Source: Clostridia bacterium
GTDB lineage: Bacteria > Bacillota > Clostridia > Oscillospirales > CAG-382
Direction: 5' to 3'
DNA: 30,167 nucleotides
Assembly: GCA_900757905.1 (NCBI GenBank)
Contig: CAAEPN010000215.1
Coordinates: 1 to 30,167, forward strand
In this document: one piece after another, positions 13,762-21,729 of the stretch
How the letters are laid out: each line of letters starts with the position of its first letter
Numbering within the stretch: the stretch's first letter is position 1
Program-made: the position numbers and the translations under genes
The notes under the pieces: generated by a model
Databases searched by the model: none
What the model was told of the DNA's origin: nothing
Seen by the model: the letters and a program-made list of their open reading frames with translations, nothing else

Positions 13762-14700
13762 TTGGCAGCCATACAGATCGGAAATTTGAGCGGCTTTGAC
13801 GCAAAAAAGCCGCTGCACGCCTATTTGATCGTATCGCCGGTCTTGCGCGAAGCGCGGGAATATGCGTTGCTTCTCTGCGAAGCGCTTCTCTGTGAAGCGC
13901 CGAATGCAGACGGCAGTCCGTGCGGCAGCTGCGCGGCCTGCAAAAAAGTGCTTGCCGGCACGCATCCCGACGTGTCGATGCTCGGCAAAAACAAGGTCTC
14001 GGTGGACGACGTGCGCGCCATGCGCGACAGCGTTTATCTTTCGCCCAACGAGGCCGCACGGCGTGTTGTGATACTTGAAAGCGTGGATAATTTCAATGCC
14101 GCGTCACTCAACGCTCTTTTGAAAATACTCGAAGAGCCGCCGGAGGGACGGATATTTCTCTTGACGGCGGCCAGCAAAAGCGCGGTGCTGCCGACGGTTC
14201 TGTCGCGCGTTTGCGTGCTTGCGCCGTCACGAAGCGGCTTTGCGGAAAACCCGAAGGAGCTGTTCCCGACAGCGTCGGACGCCGCATGCGCCGCTCTGCG
14301 CCTCTATCTCGAAACCTATGAGGACACCGATGTGAGTGCGTTAGTACCGGAAACGCTCGAAAAGGCGTTCTCTCTTGCTTATGGTTTTTATAAGGGTGAA
14401 AACACGGCGTTTATTCCGCTTTTGCCGAAAAAAAGAGAGGATATATCGCTTTATTTTCGGGTATTTATGCTCATTGCGGGCGATGTCTGCGCCTATAAAT
14501 TATCGGCTGGCCGCGTGCGTAAGGAACGCGCCGAAAGCGACGCTTACGGCATATACCGAGAGGATTTCCGCAAGGTGTGTGCGCGCTTGTCCGTTAAACG
14601 GGCTATGAGCTATTATGAGATCTTCGAAAAGGCATATCTTATGACAGAGGATTATGCCAATTTAAACGCTCTTGAAGCGTATCTTACACAAAAGCTGTAA
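13762..14700 (+). CDS. holB: DNA polymerase III delta' subunit (clamp loader)
   Basis: The 312-residue protein is an AAA+ fold clamp-loader subunit. It shows the zinc-binding Cys cluster (Cys44, then Cys54, Cys57, Cys60), the VVILESVDNFNAASLNALLKILEEPP block (Walker B region) and FLLTAASKSAVLPTVLSRV (sensor 1). The P-loop is degenerate (LIVSPVLREAREYA in place of GxxGxGKT), as known for delta', which does not bind ATP. The start at TTG 13762 is 6 bp after darA with only a weak ribosome site (GCAGG), suggesting translational coupling to darA. The C-terminal collar domain is present to residue 312. Confidence 0.9.
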   Translation: MAAIQIGNLSGFDAKKPLHAYLIVSPVLREAREYALLLCEALLCEAPNADGSPCGSCAACKKVLAGTHPDVSMLGKNKVSVDDVRAMRDSVYLSPNEAARRVVILESVDNFNAASLNALLKILEEPPEGRIFLLTAASKSAVLPTVLSRVCVLAPSRSGFAENPKELFPTASDAACAALRLYLETYEDTDVSALVPETLEKAFSLAYGFYKGENTAFIPLLPKKREDISLYFRVFMLIAGDVCAYKLSAGRVRKERAESDAYGIYREDFRKVCARLSVKRAMSYYEIFEKAYLMTEDYANLNALEAYLTQKL

Positions 14701-14748
14701 GACAGTACCGGAAACAGAAACACCGGAAAGGATTTTAGAATAATATAT

Positions 14749-16674
14749 ATGAATAACAAACCGAATAACAGAAAAATGCAGCCGGATACGGCTGCCGACG
14801 GCGACAGTTCGATCAATACCAAAAAGGGATTTCTCATTTCCCTGCCGTCGCGCAAGAAAAAGAACACCGACGAGCCGGGTTCGGGCATTGTCATGGCAAA
14901 AAATGACGCGGCGAAGGGCGACCGCGGCGAAAAAGGCGACAGAAGACCGCCTAAACCCGTCGTTCGCGACGGCGCGCGGGACAGCGTCGGAAAAAATCCG
15001 CGCGACGCGCAAAGAGATAACGGCAAAAACGGTGAAAAGGAAAAAAATGCCGACCGCACGCAGTCCGGTTCGCCGCGCCGCGACAAACCGCAGAAAAACG
15101 GCGGCAAAAACGAAAACACCTATACCGACCGTCCCGAACGCAAGGAGCGCCCGGAACGCACCGGTTCTCCGAAAAACAAGGAGCGCGACGGCAAGGATAA
15201 CCGGGACAACCGCGAAAACCGCGATAATAGCCGTAACCGTCCGCCGCGCAATAATGACCGCGCCGCGCAGAATCCGCAAAACGGCCAATCGGGTCAGAAT
15301 GCGCAAAATGAACGTGCCAAAAACGCACCCAAAAACGATAATAAGCAGAATACCAAAAACAATCGCGGCAAGGGCAAAAATCAAAACGACCGCAAGAACG
15401 CAAATCCGAACGAAAACACGCAAAGCACCAAGCAGAATTCCGGCCGCCGCGACCGCCGTATGCCCAAAATGCCGAGTCTTTCGCCGCTTTCGGGCGATAT
15501 GATGGCCTTTGCGCGCGACGCGAAAAACGATCTTAGCCGCGTATCGGCGAAAAAGGCGGAAAAAGAGCCGTCGCTCGAAGAAAAATATGCAAACGCCGTT
15601 CCGCTGGCCGAGCAGATTGCCGCTGAAGAAGAAAAGCGCAAAGCGCGTGTGCGCGCACGCACGGCAGCTGCAGTTTCCCATAAGCCGGTATCGCCCGACG
15701 AGCAAGCAGACGTAACGGCAGAGACCGGCGAAGGTGCAGAGGATCATGAGATCGTCGGCATTCGTTTCCGCGAAGCCGGAAAAATTTACTATTTCGATCC
15801 CGACGGGCAGAATATTCCCTATGGCACGCCGGTCATCGTCGAGACCTCGCGCGGCTCGGAATACGGCTATACCGCCATTTCCAACCGCATGGTTCCGGGC
15901 GGAAGCGTAGTCGCGCCGCTCAAAAAAATAAAGCGTATCGCCAATACCACCGATACCGAAAAGTTCCGCGCAAACAAGGAACTTGAGTCCGAAGCAGCCG
16001 CCGTTTTCAAGAAAAAGGTCGCTGAGCTCAACCTTGCCATGAACTTGGTTTTTGTGGAATACACATTTGACAATTCCAAATTATTATTCTATTTTACCGC
16101 TGAAACGCGCATCGATTTCCGTGAGCTTGTCAAGGAGCTTGCGTCGATCTTCCGCACACGCATCGAGCTTCGACAGATCGGCGTGCGCGACGAAGCCAAA
16201 ATGCTTGGCGGTCTTGGCGTTTGCGGACGTTGTGTATGCTGCAACTCGTTTTTAGGCGATTTTGCACAGGTATCCATCAAAATGGCCAAGGAGCAGGGCT
16301 TATCCTTAAACAGCGCCAAAATCTCCGGTGCCTGCGGCAAGCTCATGTGCTGCTTACGCTATGAGGACAAGGTCTACAGCGAAGAAACTGCACGCACGCC
16401 AAAGGTCGGCACGGTCGTTGAAACGGCCGAAGGCAAGGGAACGGTCACCGAGACAAGTCCGTTAAAGGGCGAAGTCAAGGTTCTGCTTGAAAATGCACCC
16501 GATACGCCGCCTAAGACTTTCCACCGCGATGAAGTCAAGGCGGTCGGCTTCCGCACAAAAGCGGGCGAAACCGCAAAAGACGCGGAACTAAAGGAAGAGA
16601 TCGTTTCGGAAATGGAGACTGACATAGCCGAAGAGGTATTGGAAGCAGAATCCACGCCCGATACCGAACGTTAA
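14749..16674 (+). CDS. ricT: RicT/YaaT-like PSP1-domain protein with long disordered N-terminus
   Basis: The 641-residue protein has two parts. Residues 1 to about 330 are low-complexity and rich in Lys, Arg, Asn, Asp, Gln and Gly (repeated KN, RDN, NDR words) and should be disordered. Residues from about 332 form the PSP1 domain: IVGIRFREAGKIYYFDP, RTRIELRQIGVRDEAKMLGGLG, then CGRCVCC (Cys492, 495, 497, 498) and CGKLMCC (Cys529, 534, 535), the cysteines linked to Fe-S binding in the RicA-RicF-RicT complex. In B. subtilis that complex guides RNase Y mRNA processing and affects sporulation. Typical RicT proteins are under 300 residues, so the arm is an addition. The start has GGAAAGGA about 12 bases upstream, a long spacing. 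It follows holB by 48 bp. Confidence 0.9.
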   Translation: MNNKPNNRKMQPDTAADGDSSINTKKGFLISLPSRKKKNTDEPGSGIVMAKNDAAKGDRGEKGDRRPPKPVVRDGARDSVGKNPRDAQRDNGKNGEKEKNADRTQSGSPRRDKPQKNGGKNENTYTDRPERKERPERTGSPKNKERDGKDNRDNRENRDNSRNRPPRNNDRAAQNPQNGQSGQNAQNERAKNAPKNDNKQNTKNNRGKGKNQNDRKNANPNENTQSTKQNSGRRDRRMPKMPSLSPLSGDMMAFARDAKNDLSRVSAKKAEKEPSLEEKYANAVPLAEQIAAEEEKRKARVRARTAAAVSHKPVSPDEQADVTAETGEGAEDHEIVGIRFREAGKIYYFDPDGQNIPYGTPVIVETSRGSEYGYTAISNRMVPGGSVVAPLKKIKRIANTTDTEKFRANKELESEAAAVFKKKVAELNLAMNLVFVEYTFDNSKLLFYFTAETRIDFRELVKELASIFRTRIELRQIGVRDEAKMLGGLGVCGRCVCCNSFLGDFAQVSIKMAKEQGLSLNSAKISGACGKLMCCLRYEDKVYSEETARTPKVGTVVETAEGKGTVTETSPLKGEVKVLLENAPDTPPKTFHRDEVKAVGFRTKAGETAKDAELKEEIVSEMETDIAEEVLEAESTPDTER

Positions 16675-16718
16675 TTAGGCCAAATATCTGAACTTTTACA
16701 GTAACGAGGTACAAACGT

Positions 16719-17738
16719 ATGGGAAAAACGTTTTTATTGCCGCAAAAGCCGAAGTACAAGGCAAATCTTCACTGTCACACAACCCTTTCCGACGGTGAAC
16801 TCACGCCGGAACAGATTAAAGAAGAGTACAAAAAGCGCGGTTATTCGATCGTCGCCTACACCGACCATGAATACATCGTCAATCATCAAGACTTGAACGA
16901 TGAAAACTTCATCGCCATCACCGCTTACGAATATTCGATAAACGAAGCACCGCACGACGAGCGCACCGCATGGACGGATCTGCGCTGCTGCCACCTCAAT
17001 TTGTACGCCAAAGACCCATATCAAGATAAACATGTCTGCTTTGCGCCGTCGTATGTTTGGGGACCCGGCAAAGAGATTGCCGACACCTTAAAGTATACCG
17101 GTCCGCTTTATAAGCGCGATTACAATGACATTCAGCATGTTATCGACGAAGCAAACAAAAACGGCTATCTCGTCTGCTTCAACCATCCGTATTGGTCGCT
17201 TCAGCCGCAGTCGGATTATTTCGGCTTGAAAGGCCTTTTCGCCATGGAGACCTATAATACCGGCTGTTATGAGTTTTCCGGCCACAGCTTTTACGACTAC
17301 GGCTTGCTTGCCGAGTTCAACCAAAGTATCGCGCCGGTGGCAACCGACGACAACCACAATCATTTCCGTGATCCCGATCTTGATCATTCCGATTCGTTCG
17401 GCGGTTATACCATGATCTATACCGGTGATTTTTCGTATACCGGTATTATAAAAGCGCTTGAAGAGCAGCAATTTTATGCGTCGACCGGCATTGATTTTGA
17501 GGAAATTTCGGTAGAAAACGGCGTGGTGCATGTCGAATGCACGCCGAGCACCAGTATCAGCATCGCGTTCGGCGGAAAACGTTGGGATGAACGGCTTTGC
17601 TACGACAGAGAACCGCTGACATCGGCGGATTTCACCATTCCGTGGGGCGCACGGTATATCCGCGTTTACTGCGTTAACCGCCGCACCGGCGCGAACGCGA
17701 CCACAAAGGCGTTCGCGATTCCGAAAGACGCCGAATAA
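16719..17738 (+). CDS. PHP-domain metal-dependent hydrolase, tandem copy 1
   Basis: The 339-residue protein has a PHP (polymerase and histidinol phosphatase) domain. Metal-binding motifs are visible in order: NLHCHTTLSDG (His18, His20, Asp25), AYTDHEY (Asp49, His50), AYEYS (Glu71), CCHLNLYA (His92), CFNHPYW (His156) and VATDDNHNH. The C-terminal 100 residues form an extra beta-rich domain (SIAFGGKRWDERL..., AFAIPK). PHP proteins hydrolyse phosphoesters; the substrate here is unknown and is more likely a nucleotide, small phosphomonoester or signalling molecule than DNA. It starts 44 bp after ricT with only a weak site (ACGAGG, 9 bases from the ATG). A highly similar gene follows at 17760. It contains a one-mismatch copy of the iterated palindrome at 17436. 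Confidence 0.85.
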   Translation: MGKTFLLPQKPKYKANLHCHTTLSDGELTPEQIKEEYKKRGYSIVAYTDHEYIVNHQDLNDENFIAITAYEYSINEAPHDERTAWTDLRCCHLNLYAKDPYQDKHVCFAPSYVWGPGKEIADTLKYTGPLYKRDYNDIQHVIDEANKNGYLVCFNHPYWSLQPQSDYFGLKGLFAMETYNTGCYEFSGHSFYDYGLLAEFNQSIAPVATDDNHNHFRDPDLDHSDSFGGYTMIYTGDFSYTGIIKALEEQQFYASTGIDFEEISVENGVVHVECTPSTSISIAFGGKRWDERLCYDREPLTSADFTIPWGARYIRVYCVNRRTGANATTKAFAIPKDAE

Positions 17739-17930
17739 GGGAAAGGAGCTTCATTCACCATGGAAAAGATCTACTTACTTCCCAATATGCCGAAATATAA
17801 AGCAAATCTGCATTGCCACACCACCTTTTCCGACGGCGCTTTCACACCGGAGGAGATCAAGAAGATCTATAAGGAACGCGGCTATGCGGTGGTCGCCTAT
17901 ACCGACCATGAATACATCGTCAATCATCAG
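16860..17930 (+). repeat. Direct repeats within the duplicated PHP genes
   Basis: The two PHP genes share near-identical DNA stretches about 1.04 kb apart, for example the 26 or more bases coding for TDHEYIVNHQ (about 16860-16888 and 17900-17928). They also share the bases coding for LYAKDPYQDKHVC and for DHSDSFGGYTMIYT. The nucleotide match indicates a fairly recent duplication or ongoing gene conversion. Confidence 0.75.
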
Positions 17931-18776
17931 GAGCTGAACGACGACGGCTTTATTGCGATTACCGGCTACGAATATTCGCTCGGCGAAGCGCCGCACGACG
18001 GTTTTACGCACTGGCTGGATTTAAAATGCTGCCACTTGAATTTGTACGCCAAAGACCCGTATCAGGACAAACACGTCTGCTTTGACCCGAAACACGTGCC
18101 GCACTGCAAGCACCCGGAAACGCTTTCGTATACCGGTCCGATTTTCAAGGCGACCTATGACGACATTCAGCACGTCATCGACGAAGCCAACAAAAACGGG
18201 TATCTCGTCTGCTTCAACCACCCGTATTGGTCGGTCGAGCCGCACGGCGATTACTTTAACCTTAAAGGCTTGTTTGCCATGGAAATATACAACACCGGCG
18301 GTTCGGACTATTCGGGACACAGCTTTTACGATTACGGCCTGCTTGCCGAATATAATCGGACGATAGCACCCGTTGCGGCCGACGATAACCACAATCACGT
18401 GCTTGACCCCGATGTTGACCATTCCGATTCGTTTGGCGGCTATACCATGATCTACACCGACGATTTTTCGTATACCGGTATTCTTTCCGCCATGGAGCGC
18501 CGCGACGTGTACGGCTCGACCGGCATCGACTTCGACGAGGCTTCGGTCACGGGCGATGTGCTGCACGTTGAGTGTACGCCGTGTACGAGCATCATGGTCT
18601 GCTTCGGCGGCAGACGCTGGCACGGAAAACAGGCCTACGACGGCAACACGGTAACGGCGGCAGAATTTACCATTCCGGAGGACGCGACCTACATCCGCGT
18701 GTTCTGCACCAACCGATTGAACGGCTCGTATGCCACTACGCGGCCGTATGACGTGCCGAAAACACAGCAAGCGTAG
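17760..18776 (+). CDS. PHP-domain metal-dependent hydrolase, tandem copy 2
   Basis: The 338-residue protein is co-linear with its upstream neighbour over the full length, with long identical stretches such as YTDHEYIVNHQ and CCHLNLYAKDPYQDKHVCF. All PHP metal-ligand motifs are kept: NLHCHTTFSDG, AYTDHEY, GYEYS, CCHLNLYA, CFNHPYW and VAADDNHNH. The two differ mainly in the loops HDERTAWTD/HDGFTHWLD and YVWGPGKEIAD/HVPHCKHPE and in the C-terminal domain, where substrate choice would be expected. The gene follows copy 1 by 21 bp with GAAAGGAG. The pair is a local duplication, and divergence of specificity or subunit pairing is inference. It precedes truB by 14 bp. Confidence 0.85.
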   Translation: MEKIYLLPNMPKYKANLHCHTTFSDGAFTPEEIKKIYKERGYAVVAYTDHEYIVNHQELNDDGFIAITGYEYSLGEAPHDGFTHWLDLKCCHLNLYAKDPYQDKHVCFDPKHVPHCKHPETLSYTGPIFKATYDDIQHVIDEANKNGYLVCFNHPYWSVEPHGDYFNLKGLFAMEIYNTGGSDYSGHSFYDYGLLAEYNRTIAPVAADDNHNHVLDPDVDHSDSFGGYTMIYTDDFSYTGILSAMERRDVYGSTGIDFDEASVTGDVLHVECTPCTSIMVCFGGRRWHGKQAYDGNTVTAAEFTIPEDATYIRVFCTNRLNGSYATTRPYDVPKTQQA

Positions 18777-18790
18777 ACCCGGAGGTTCTC

Positions 18791-19714
18791 TTGAACGAAA
18801 ATTTAAGCGGAATATTAAATGTTTACAAGCCGAAAGGCTTAACCAGCCACGCGGTGGTTTCGCGCGTGCGCAAATTTTACGGCGTCAAGCGCGTGGGACA
18901 CGCCGGAACGCTTGACCCGATGGCCTGCGGCGTGCTGCCGGTGCTTGTCGGAAGCGCGGCAAGCGTGCAGGAGCTTGTCATGGGGCATGATAAGACCTAC
19001 AAGGCAGGCGTTTTGTTCGGCGTGACTACCGACACCGGCGACGTGACGGGAAGCGTGCTTAACGCAAAAACGCCGTCGTTTGACGGCGCGGCGCTAAAAG
19101 AAACGTTGGCGCGTTTTACCGGTGAGATCGACCAGGTGCCGCCCATGTATTCGGCGCTCAAGGTGGACGGGCAGAAATTATATGAGCTTGCCCGGCGCGG
19201 CAAAACGGTCGAGCGCAAAGCGCGCAAGGTGACCGTTTACGGCATTCGGCTGCTCACGCCGTTTGACGGGAAGCGCTGCGACATCGAAGTGGATTGCTCG
19301 AAAGGAACGTACATCCGGACGCTTGCCGAGGATATCGGAAACGCGCTCGGCTGCGGCGCGTGCCTTGACAGCCTGGAACGAACCGTGTGCGGCGTTTACC
19401 GCGCTGCGGACGCGGTGACGGTGGAGACGCTTGAAAAGCTGTATCAGAACGGCGACACAGCGGCTCTTGCCGGATTCTTGCAAAGCGCAGAAGTGCTGTT
19501 TGAAGACTATCCGGTCGTGCGGCTTGCGCCCTTTTACGAGAAGTTGGCGCTCAACGGCGCGGAGATATATTTAAAGCGCGCGCGCATCCCGGAGCGGGTG
19601 TTCGAAAACAGCCGGTTCTGCCGGTTATACAAGGAAAACGGCGGTTTTTACGCCGTGGCGGAGCTTGGGGAATATCCCGAAGGAGCTGCCGTTAAGATCA
19701 AATACCGTTTTTAA
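18791..19714 (+). CDS. truB: tRNA pseudouridine(55) synthase TruB
   Basis: TruB makes pseudouridine 55 in the T-loop of tRNAs. The 307-residue protein has the catalytic motif GHAGTLDPMACGVLPV (Asp42), the YSALKVDGQKLYELAR block and the RNA-binding CSKGTYIRTLAEDIG segment. The N-terminal GILNVYKPKGLTSH is also typical. The start is TTG 18791 with GGAGG six bases upstream. In many Firmicutes truB is linked to infB/rbfA and ribF; here it follows PHP genes and precedes glyA. Confidence 0.95.
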   Translation: MNENLSGILNVYKPKGLTSHAVVSRVRKFYGVKRVGHAGTLDPMACGVLPVLVGSAASVQELVMGHDKTYKAGVLFGVTTDTGDVTGSVLNAKTPSFDGAALKETLARFTGEIDQVPPMYSALKVDGQKLYELARRGKTVERKARKVTVYGIRLLTPFDGKRCDIEVDCSKGTYIRTLAEDIGNALGCGACLDSLERTVCGVYRAADAVTVETLEKLYQNGDTAALAGFLQSAEVLFEDYPVVRLAPFYEKLALNGAEIYLKRARIPERVFENSRFCRLYKENGGFYAVAELGEYPEGAAVKIKYRF

Positions 19715-19756
19715 TTTAGCATACAAAAACACAAGGCATCAACGGAGGTACAAAAA

Positions 19757-20998
19757 ATGGTAAAGGAAAACATGGAATTTTTAAAGTCGCTCGATCCGGA
19801 GATCGGCGAGGCGGTCGAAAAGGAATTTGCACGTCAATCGCGCAACATTGAGCTTATTGCGAGTGAAAACATCGTTTCGGAAGCGGTTCTTGCGGCGGCC
19901 GGTACGGTGCTTACCAACAAATACGCCGAAGGATATCCGGGCAAGCGTTATTACGGCGGCTGCGAATGTGTGGACATTGCCGAAGAAGTCGCAAGAAAGC
20001 GTGCCTGCGAATTGTTCGGTGCGGAGCATGCGAACGTACAGCCTCATTCGGGCGCGAACGCAAACTTTGCGGTCTATACGGCTTTCTGCAAGCCGGGCGA
20101 TACGGTCATGGGCATGAATCTTGCACATGGCGGACACCTGACGCACGGCAGCCCGGTCAACGTTTCGGGCATGTATTTCAACATTGTGCCGTACGGTGTG
20201 AATGACGACGGCTTTATCGATTACGACGAAATGGAACGACTTGCCCACGAGCACAAGCCGAAGATGATCATTGCCGGCGCGAGCGCTTATCCGCGAGTCA
20301 TCGATTTTGAGCGTTTTGCAAAGGTTGCCAAGGATGTCGGCGCGATCTTCATGGTAGACATGGCGCATATTGCCGGCCTTGTGGCGGCAGGACTTCATCC
20401 GAGTCCGGTTCCGTATGCGGACGTTGTGACGACCACGACGCATAAGACGCTTCGCGGTCCGCGCGGCGGCATGATTTTATGCAAAGAGGAATATGCAAAG
20501 CAGATCGACAAGGCAATTTTCCCAGGCACGCAGGGCGGTCCGCTCATGCACATCATTGCGGCAAAGGCTGTCTGCTTCGGCGAAGCGTTAAAGCCGGAAT
20601 TCAAGGAATATGCGCGTCAGGTCGTGGCAAATTCCAAGGCATTTGCGGACGCGCTGCTAAAAGAGGGCTTCAAGCTTGTTTCGGGCGGCACGGACAACCA
20701 TTTGTGCCTTGTGGATTTACGTCCGTTTTCGGTTACGGGCAAGGAATTCGAAAAGCGTCTTGACAGCGTTTACATCACGGTCAACAAGAACGCTATCCCG
20801 AACGACCCGGAAAAGCCTTTCGTAACCAGCGGTATCCGCGTCGGTACGCCGGCGGCTACCTCACGCGGCTTCAAGGAAGCCGACTTTGTCAAGGTTGCCG
20901 AGCTTATGCGGCTTGCTGCGACCGATATTGAAGGAAAGGCTGACTATATCCGCTCGGAGGTCTGCAAGCTCTGCGACGCGCATCCGATCTACCGATAA
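19757..20998 (+). CDS. glyA: Serine hydroxymethyltransferase
   Basis: The 413-residue PLP enzyme interconverts serine and glycine with tetrahydrofolate. Full-length family features are LIASENIVSEAV, NKYAEGYPGKRYYGGCE, the VQPHSGANANFAVY block, VDMAHIAGLVAAGLHPSP, and the PLP Lys in TTTTHKTLRGPRGG. Near the end, GTPAATSRGFKEAD is the conserved folate-side loop. ACGGAGG lies about nine bases before the ATG. It follows truB by 42 bp with no terminator, so it probably belongs to the same transcript. Confidence 0.97.
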   Translation: MVKENMEFLKSLDPEIGEAVEKEFARQSRNIELIASENIVSEAVLAAAGTVLTNKYAEGYPGKRYYGGCECVDIAEEVARKRACELFGAEHANVQPHSGANANFAVYTAFCKPGDTVMGMNLAHGGHLTHGSPVNVSGMYFNIVPYGVNDDGFIDYDEMERLAHEHKPKMIIAGASAYPRVIDFERFAKVAKDVGAIFMVDMAHIAGLVAAGLHPSPVPYADVVTTTTHKTLRGPRGGMILCKEEYAKQIDKAIFPGTQGGPLMHIIAAKAVCFGEALKPEFKEYARQVVANSKAFADALLKEGFKLVSGGTDNHLCLVDLRPFSVTGKEFEKRLDSVYITVNKNAIPNDPEKPFVTSGIRVGTPAATSRGFKEADFVKVAELMRLAATDIEGKADYIRSEVCKLCDAHPIYR

Positions 20999-21028
20999 AA
21001 AATACGCGTCTGACAGCTTGTAATTGCA

Positions 21029-21043
21029 CCGGCGCTTCGCCGG
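21029..21043 (+). promoter_or_regulatory. GC-rich hairpin abutting the maf ribosome binding site
   Basis: CCGGCG-CTT-CGCCGG forms a 6-bp GC-only stem with a 3-nt loop. Its 3' arm ends in the first GG of the GGAAGG site of the maf gene, so folding would partly hide the site. There is no T run, so it is unlikely to be a terminator. Confidence 0.5.
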
Positions 21044-21056
21044 AAGGAAAAATATT

Positions 21057-21653
21057 ATGACAGATTTGAGAATTATTCTTGCGTCCGGCTCACCGCGCCG
21101 GGCGGAGATACTAAGAAACATCGGCGTGAATTTTGAGATTTGCCCGACGGACACAGACGAAACCGTCGAACCGGGAATTCCGCCCTCACAGCTTGTCTGT
21201 GAGTTAGCCTTTCGCAAGGCTAATGCTGCGGCTGCACAGCTCCCGGAAAACGGTCCCGACACCTTTATCATTGCCGCCGATACCATCGTTGTGCGCAATG
21301 GCAAGGTCTTGGGCAAGCCTAAGGACGAGGACGACGCCTACCGTATGTTAAAAACGCTGTCCGGTTCGGTTCATTCGGTCTATACCGGGTTTTCGCTGTC
21401 CCAAAAGGACTTCTACTTCACGGATCACGCCGTTACCGACGTTGAATTTATGCAGCTCTCCGATGATCTAATATACCGATACATAAAAACCGGTGAACCG
21501 ATGGACAAAGCCGGCGCCTACGGCATCCAAGGCAAAGGCTCCGCTTTCATCCGCAGCATTCGCGGCGATTATTTTAACGTCATGGGTCTTCCCATATCGG
21601 CTCTTGTCTTGACGGCACGGACGCAGTTTGCCATCGACCTTCTCGGCTATTAG
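21057..21653 (+). CDS. maf: Maf/YhdE family nucleoside triphosphate pyrophosphatase
   Basis: Maf proteins hydrolyse dTTP, UTP or modified nucleotides to monophosphates. The 198-residue protein has ILASGSPRRAEIL (phosphate-binding loop), AADTIVVRNGKVLGKPKD, TGEPMDKAGAYGIQG and GDYFNVMGLP, the complete set for the dTTP/UTP type. The start is ATG 21057 with GGAAGG about nine bases upstream; an in-frame TTG at 21024 would run through the upstream hairpin and lacks a site. It follows glyA by 58 bp. Confidence 0.94.
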   Translation: MTDLRIILASGSPRRAEILRNIGVNFEICPTDTDETVEPGIPPSQLVCELAFRKANAAAAQLPENGPDTFIIAADTIVVRNGKVLGKPKDEDDAYRMLKTLSGSVHSVYTGFSLSQKDFYFTDHAVTDVEFMQLSDDLIYRYIKTGEPMDKAGAYGIQGKGSAFIRSIRGDYFNVMGLPISALVLTARTQFAIDLLGY

Positions 21654-21729
21654 TTCTTGCTGCAAAAGCGCTTTGCAGCGGACTGCAACAGCATACCGTT
21701 TTGATTTTAAAAATAGGAAAGGGAACGCT

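Noticed and set aside
14662..15747. A 361-codon open frame on the minus strand opposite the ricT N-terminal arm
   Set aside because: It mirrors the Lys/Asn/Arg-rich coding of ricT, giving an artificial Phe/Arg/Val/Leu-rich protein with no recognisable family and no ribosome site. The ricT frame continues into a conserved domain.
17092..18140. Extra half-sites TATACCGGT at 17092, 17418 and 18129 as palindrome copies
   Set aside because: Only half the palindrome is present, and they code for conserved YTG in homologous genes, so they are not independent evidence.
18021..18770. A 249-codon minus-strand frame opposite the second PHP gene, with a similar one opposite the first
   Set aside because: Its presence in both copies follows from the gene duplication; the plus-strand PHP motifs are unambiguous.
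21659..21679. Hairpin GCTGCAAA/TTTGCAGC between maf and the acyl-CoA ligase gene as a terminator
   Set aside because: The stem is only 8 bp and no T run follows.
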